DNA from: Rhineura floridana
Lineage: Eukaryota > Chordata > Lepidosauria > Squamata > Rhineuridae
Assembly (NCBI RefSeq): GCF_030035675.1
Contig: NC_084497.1
Span: forward strand, 27,699,955-27,763,954
Direction of reading: 5' to 3'
Length of the DNA stretch: 64,000 nt
A program made the translations under genes and the position numbers. Positions 59,723-64,000 of the stretch are shown piece by piece. The first letter of the stretch is position 1; every line of letters begins with the position of its first letter. Under the pieces are notes generated by a model. It did not search any database and was not told the DNA's origin. It worked only from the letters and a program-made list of their open reading frames with translations.

Positions 59723-61334
59723 TACTGACAGCCTTATCCTCCACAAATTTCGCAAATCCTTTTAAAAAGCCATCCAAGCTGGTGGCCTCATGCAGAAGTC
59801 ATTCTCTCACAAACAAAGTTAGTTCCCAGTTTGGTGCAAGCAATGGAGAATGACCGCTTCAGTTGTATGATGGCTTCAGTTGCACGGGCTCTCCAGACAT
59901 ATTTTTCTTCTGCGTTCATAGCGGTATTGGGGCAGCTATATGTGACCCCACTTCCAATAGCCATTGGCACCTGCCAGAGACTTGGACAAGCCGTTTCGTG
60001 GCCAGCCAGGACATGCCCTGAAATGTCCTGCTGAAATCCTGTTACTTTTCATACCACGTGTGTCCGGGTTTACTTTTTGTCTGACTTTTGTTGCGCTAAA
60101 GCACAAGACCACCTCTTCAGACAGCGATAACGCAGTTCACCATTGGAGAGCATCACAGAAGAACTCACAAAGTGGAAAGATGTCTGGATGGTCCAGTATA
60201 AATCTACTACGAATGGAGTATTATTTGGTCAATGACATGTTGCAGAATATACCTTCCCCCCTCCCCCCAAAAAAACCCTCCCCAAAACAAACAAATCTAG
60301 GATTTAGGTCCACCCCTCTCCCACTGAATGCTCAAAGGTAGAGCTGAAGCAGGAACTAACCACAGAATATATTGCCTGCACAATGTGTCTCTTCAGGGTG
60401 TGGTCCTCAACAGCTATAATTCCAAGCATTTTGGAGCTTAACATGGAAAGCCCTTAACAGATTAAACTGAATGTAGGTAAGTAGGGTGTGTGTGTGTGAG
60501 AGAGAGAGAGAGAATTTGGGAATGCTATCCTACAAAAATCCCTGTAAGTTAGAAAGCTAGCTCATAAAGGAGGAACATTCATGCCAAGTCCTTTACCCAT
60601 TGTGCTAGATTTCTGCTTGCAGAGTTTTTCTACAAAAATGTCATGCCCAAATGTGACCCCACCTGACATTTAACATGGTATCGTCTATTCTACCATCTAA
60701 GGAGTCTACCTCATTACATGCACAGATTGGCTCCAGGGGCTAGTTTATATAAAGAGCAGAATCAAGAGATGAAGATTTTTTGTGTGGATTGCACCCTTAT
60801 TTATTTGTTACCCATTATTTGCCAAACCATTCCAGGATGGTGTACAAAAGTGTGAGTAAAAATTAATTCAAAGAGCATGTAAATACAATTTAAAGCAAGC
60901 AAATAAGCATAATAAAACACAACACAACAACTTTTATCCTGTCCTTCCTTTAAATAGCTCAAGTCAGCTCGCCTAGTTCCCCATTCATTCTCTTTTATCC
61001 CCACAACAGTCCTGCGAGGTAGAGTAGTCTGAGAGATAGTTATTGGCACAAAGTCACCCAGTGGCTGAGTGGGATTTTGAACTTGGGTCTCCCTGATCTG
61101 ATACACTAACCATTATGCCACACCATGTTCAACCTCTCCTCCTTACAAAACATGTGGCTGAATAAATTAATGACCGTAACATGTTAATTTATTTGTGTTT
61201 AGGTGCCACCTTCAAATTCATCAATCAGTCATGCCAGTGTCTTTTCACAGGAGACTGGAAGGTGGAGACAGATTTACTCCTTAATGTGCCACCAGGTAAA
61301 ATACAGTCCACACATTTCACCCCCCTTATAACTA

Positions 61335-61680
61335 GAATGGACTAAAAACTTTAAAAAGAAAAAAAACCCTGAAAATTCATTTTCCCTTATATCTCTGGAA
61401 CCAAAAGGACTAAAAACTCACAAAAAATAAAGCTGAAAATTCATTTTTTCGTTAAATCTCTGGAACCAAAAGGGCTAGAAACTTTAAACACAAATACACT
61501 TGAAAATGCATTGTTCCTTATATCTCTGGAACCAAAAGGATTAAAAACTCACGAAAAATAAAGTTGAAAATTAATTTCTTTCATTATATCTCTGGAACCA
61601 AAAGGGCTAGAAACTTTAAGAAAACAAATATAGCTGAAAATTCATTTTTCATATCTCTAGATCTAGAAACTTCTTAAGCT
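61335..61680. repeat. Five-unit minisatellite, about 65-bp period
   Basis: The anchor atctctgg recurs at 61391, 61455, 61522 and 61588, with a variant at 61651. Units alternate between ctaaaaactcac and gctagaaacttt types, making a dimer of about 131 bases. Confidence 0.9.
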
Positions 61681-62624
61681 GAAAATCAGGAAAGGAACCT
61701 GAAGTATAAATAAGAATTCCAGACATCCCCACAGGCCGTGGCCCTCGCAGACTGTTTAAATCTGGGAAGAGGCGGCTGGTGTGAATCCTCATTCCCGGCC
61801 ATCCTGTCTGTGAAGGCAAAAGTCCACAACACCTACAAATGCACCCATCTTCTCTCTTTCCCATCGCAAGGCGGCTCGCCCCTCAAAACACCCCATCCCT
61901 CTCCGGGCTCAAACAGGCAGGTGAAGAAGCACCCACCTCTCATTCATCCTCATCTCCTGTTACCAAGAGGGCCTGGTCCTAAAGGTCTTAGGAAGCAGCC
62001 TGCAGCGATGCAATAGGAGATGGATTTACCTGTGTTACTACGGCAGATGGTGCAGCATCCTTGAAAATATATATATGTGTGTTGATCAGGCTTGCCGATT
62101 TCCCCCTGGATTTTTGGTTTCACCTTGGCAGGTCTGCTCACGGTCTTGTCTCGCCCTCCCACCCCCTCCCACCCACCCCTGCACTGAGATTCTGCGCTTC
62201 TGGCTGGGGAGGAGGCTGGGTGATGTCACCGTGTCTCTGAGCCCTGCCCACCTCCCCCCCTCCACAGCTCTGCAGGAACGCACCCGCCTTCCCTCTACCC
62301 TGTCTTAAAGAGGCAGGAGTCAGCGATGAGGATGGAGCATCCTTCCTCTGTGCAGCGATCTATGGAGGGGAGGAAATCGATCTCTTGAAAAGAGAAGAAA
62401 AATGCACAGGTGCAAGCATACGCACGCACGCACAATGACAACAGCCTTCCGCCACCAGAAGAGAGTCTCTGCATGTGCAGGATCCTGATTCAGGTATGTT
62501 TTGGGAAGCAGTGAGGATGTTTCGGCGAGAACTGGATATTGAGGCAATCACCATTTCTGCTTTAAAAAATAAAAAAAATGCTGGATTTCTGCCTGTTAAG
62601 TCCGTTCTGAGATTGATGATGGAG

Positions 62625-62800
62625 CAGAGCTGTAGCTCAGTGGTTAGAGCATCTGCTTTGCTTGAAGAAGGCCCCAGGATCAACCCCTGCAATCTCTAGG
62701 CAGGGCTGGGAAAGCCTCCCTTTCTGAAAGCCTGGCTGCCTGTCAGTGTCAACAACACTGAGCTAGTTGGACTGATGGTCTGACTCAGTATGTTCCTATT
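62625..62800 (+). mobile_element. tRNA-derived SINE, second family
   Basis: gctgtagctcagtggttag, catctgctttgct, then ctgactcagtatgttcc. Confidence 0.78.
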
Positions 62801-62989
62801 TAAGCAGCTCTTTATTTAGAACCATGAGGACTGGGATCTTAACTTTAGCGTTAAGGGAAAGGACCCCACGTCAGGGACTGGGCACCTGCTTGGCAGGTGC
62901 AAGGTGCAAGGTCCAGTCTGGTAAAGGCTCCTGTTCTGAAACCCTAGAGAGCTGCTGGCAGTCTGTGTAGGCCAGGAATGCCCACATGG

Positions 62990-63070
62990 CAGCCTCCAGA
63001 TGTTGTTGGCCAACTCCCATCAGCCTCAGCTAGCATAGTCAATGGTCAGGGAAGATGGGAGTTGCATTAA
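62990..63070. mobile_element. Rep-E element, one arm
   Basis: cctccagatgttgttggc, caactcccatcagcctc, then gatgggagttgcat. Confidence 0.7.
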
Positions 63071-63514
63071 TAGACGTGTATTTTGAGCCTGGAACGACCA
63101 ATAGCCGCCAGCTACTGATCAACCCTTGCTACATTTGAGCTTACTTTCTATAAATGCCAGTTTCGTCTGAATGCAAATTGGACATTTGGGTGGCGTATAT
63201 TGGTCTCTACGTGGAAACCCAAATGGATCTGTATATTTCTAAATGTCCTGTTAATGTGAGCGGACAGGGGTTCTCTCTCTCTCTCTCTCTTCCTCTCTTT
63301 TCCTTCCCTTTTACCCCCTTAATGAGATTGCATTCAAGAAACCAATTTTTAAAAAATTAATATTAAAAACGGTTTGAAACAAACTAGAATCACAACCTCA
63401 CTGATCTCAGTCAATCAGTTATAGATTTTAATTTTGGGTATGACTCATGGGATGCAGTAGGCAATTAGTACTGCTGACCTTGGGCCCTTGAAGGTGGAGA
63501 AGAATGCATGTGGT

Positions 63515-63665
63515 CAAGGGCCGTAGCTCAGTGGTAGAGCATCTGACTTGCATGCAGAAAGCCCCAGGTTCGATCCCTGGCGTCTCCAGGTGAGGCTGAG
63601 AATGCCCCCGTCTGAAACCCTGGAGAGCTACTGCCAGTCAGTGTAGACAATACTGGCTAGGTGGA
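63515..63665 (+). mobile_element. tRNA-derived SINE, second family, well kept
   Basis: gggccgtagctcagtgg, tagagcatctgacttgcat, aggttcgatccctggc: both pol III boxes are near the tRNA consensus. The long SINE body after it shows that it is not a tRNA gene. Confidence 0.83.
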
Positions 63666-63939
63666 CTTCTCAGCTTTTAAATGTTTATGGTGCACAGCAG
63701 CTCAGGAGGGGAAGGTGAGGCAGGCGGCCAGACTTCTGGAGCTCAGGGCTGTGATTTCAGGAACGTGTTCTTTCCATTTCCACAAGGGGGAACACGCTGA
63801 CCTCTTTCCACTTGCAACCCTTTCTCTGCAGAGCTGCAGACCACCTTCTGGTCTACAGGATGTGAAAAGAAAGGTTGTGGTGGGGGGAGTGTTTGCTAAG
63901 AAAAAAAAATCCTGTTGAAGGGGGAATGGAGATCCAGAC

Positions 63940-64000
63940 ATGGCTGTGGCAACGGACATCCTGGTGATATGCCTGGGCGGGCTGGGCCTTTTGCTCCTCG
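63940..64000 (+). CDS. Possible start of a membrane-anchored or secreted protein (partial)
   Basis: ATG at 63940, with G at -3 and +4, opens MAVATDILVICLGGLGLLLL, a hydrophobic N-terminus like a signal anchor, still open at the window end. An out-of-frame ATG at 63926 opens a 13-codon upstream ORF. The preceding 250 bases are free of repeats. Family unknown; the length is too short for certainty. Confidence 0.3.
   Translation, partial: MAVATDILVICLGGLGLLLL

Noticed and set aside
63515-63590. tRNA gene
   Set aside because: Both pol III boxes are present, but the rest is the standard SINE body with many relatives in the window.

Overview
The window is nuclear DNA of a vertebrate, most probably a squamate reptile (lizard or snake). 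Its genes are split into short exons with GT-AG introns. The interspersed repeats are a typical squamate mix: tRNA-headed SINEs with BovB-like tails, BovB 3' fragments, many CR1 3' ends, and small palindromic DNA transposons. The species cannot be named from the sequence. I found no endogenous retrovirus, CRISPR array or other prokaryotic feature. Layout, left to right. (1) 227-4784, minus strand: the 5' part of an unrecognised secreted protein (signal peptide, one six-cysteine EGF module, then two exons of unknown fold), running off the left edge. (2) 9399-23669, minus: a complete coiled-coil gene whose C-terminal block matches CCDC27 as I remember it; 12 coding exons, 617 residues, one probable GC-AG intron. 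A broken, inverted copy of its exon 5 lies just outside its 3' end at about 8.92-9.17 kb. (3) 25.25-25.78 kb: a CpG-rich region with GC boxes and an inverted CCAAT box, the likely shared promoter of CCDC27 (leftward) and MRPS16 (rightward). (4) 26731-28966, plus: MRPS16, mitochondrial small-subunit ribosomal protein S16; three coding exons, 131 residues. (5) 30722-47114, minus: a complete 13-exon gene for a 424-residue Gfo/Idh/MocA-family NAD(P)-dependent oxidoreductase with a strikingly bacterial look. A CR1 LINE sits beside exon 7, and a small transposon appears to supply the 3' splice site of exon 4. (6) 49810-58836, minus: SLC45A1, a proton-coupled sugar transporter; eight coding exons, 751 residues. 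(7) 63940-64000, plus: the possible start of another gene with a hydrophobic N-terminus. All exon joins were made by hand and checked for reading phase: every join in the five main genes keeps the frame. CCDC27 and SLC45A1 both lie in human 1p36, whereas human MRPS16 is in 10q22, so this gene order is not the human one. The genes do not form a pathway; MRPS16 and CCDC27 probably share a promoter. Most remaining sequence is repeats. The most abundant family here, called Rep-A below, is a hAT-like non-autonomous element of about 430 bp, present at least 13 times, with an internal period of roughly 33 bp. It flanks the inverted exon copy and supplies the splice site just mentioned. Repeat boundaries are by eye and may be off by 10-20 bases. 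Stretches not listed are introns or intergenic DNA in which I saw nothing further.
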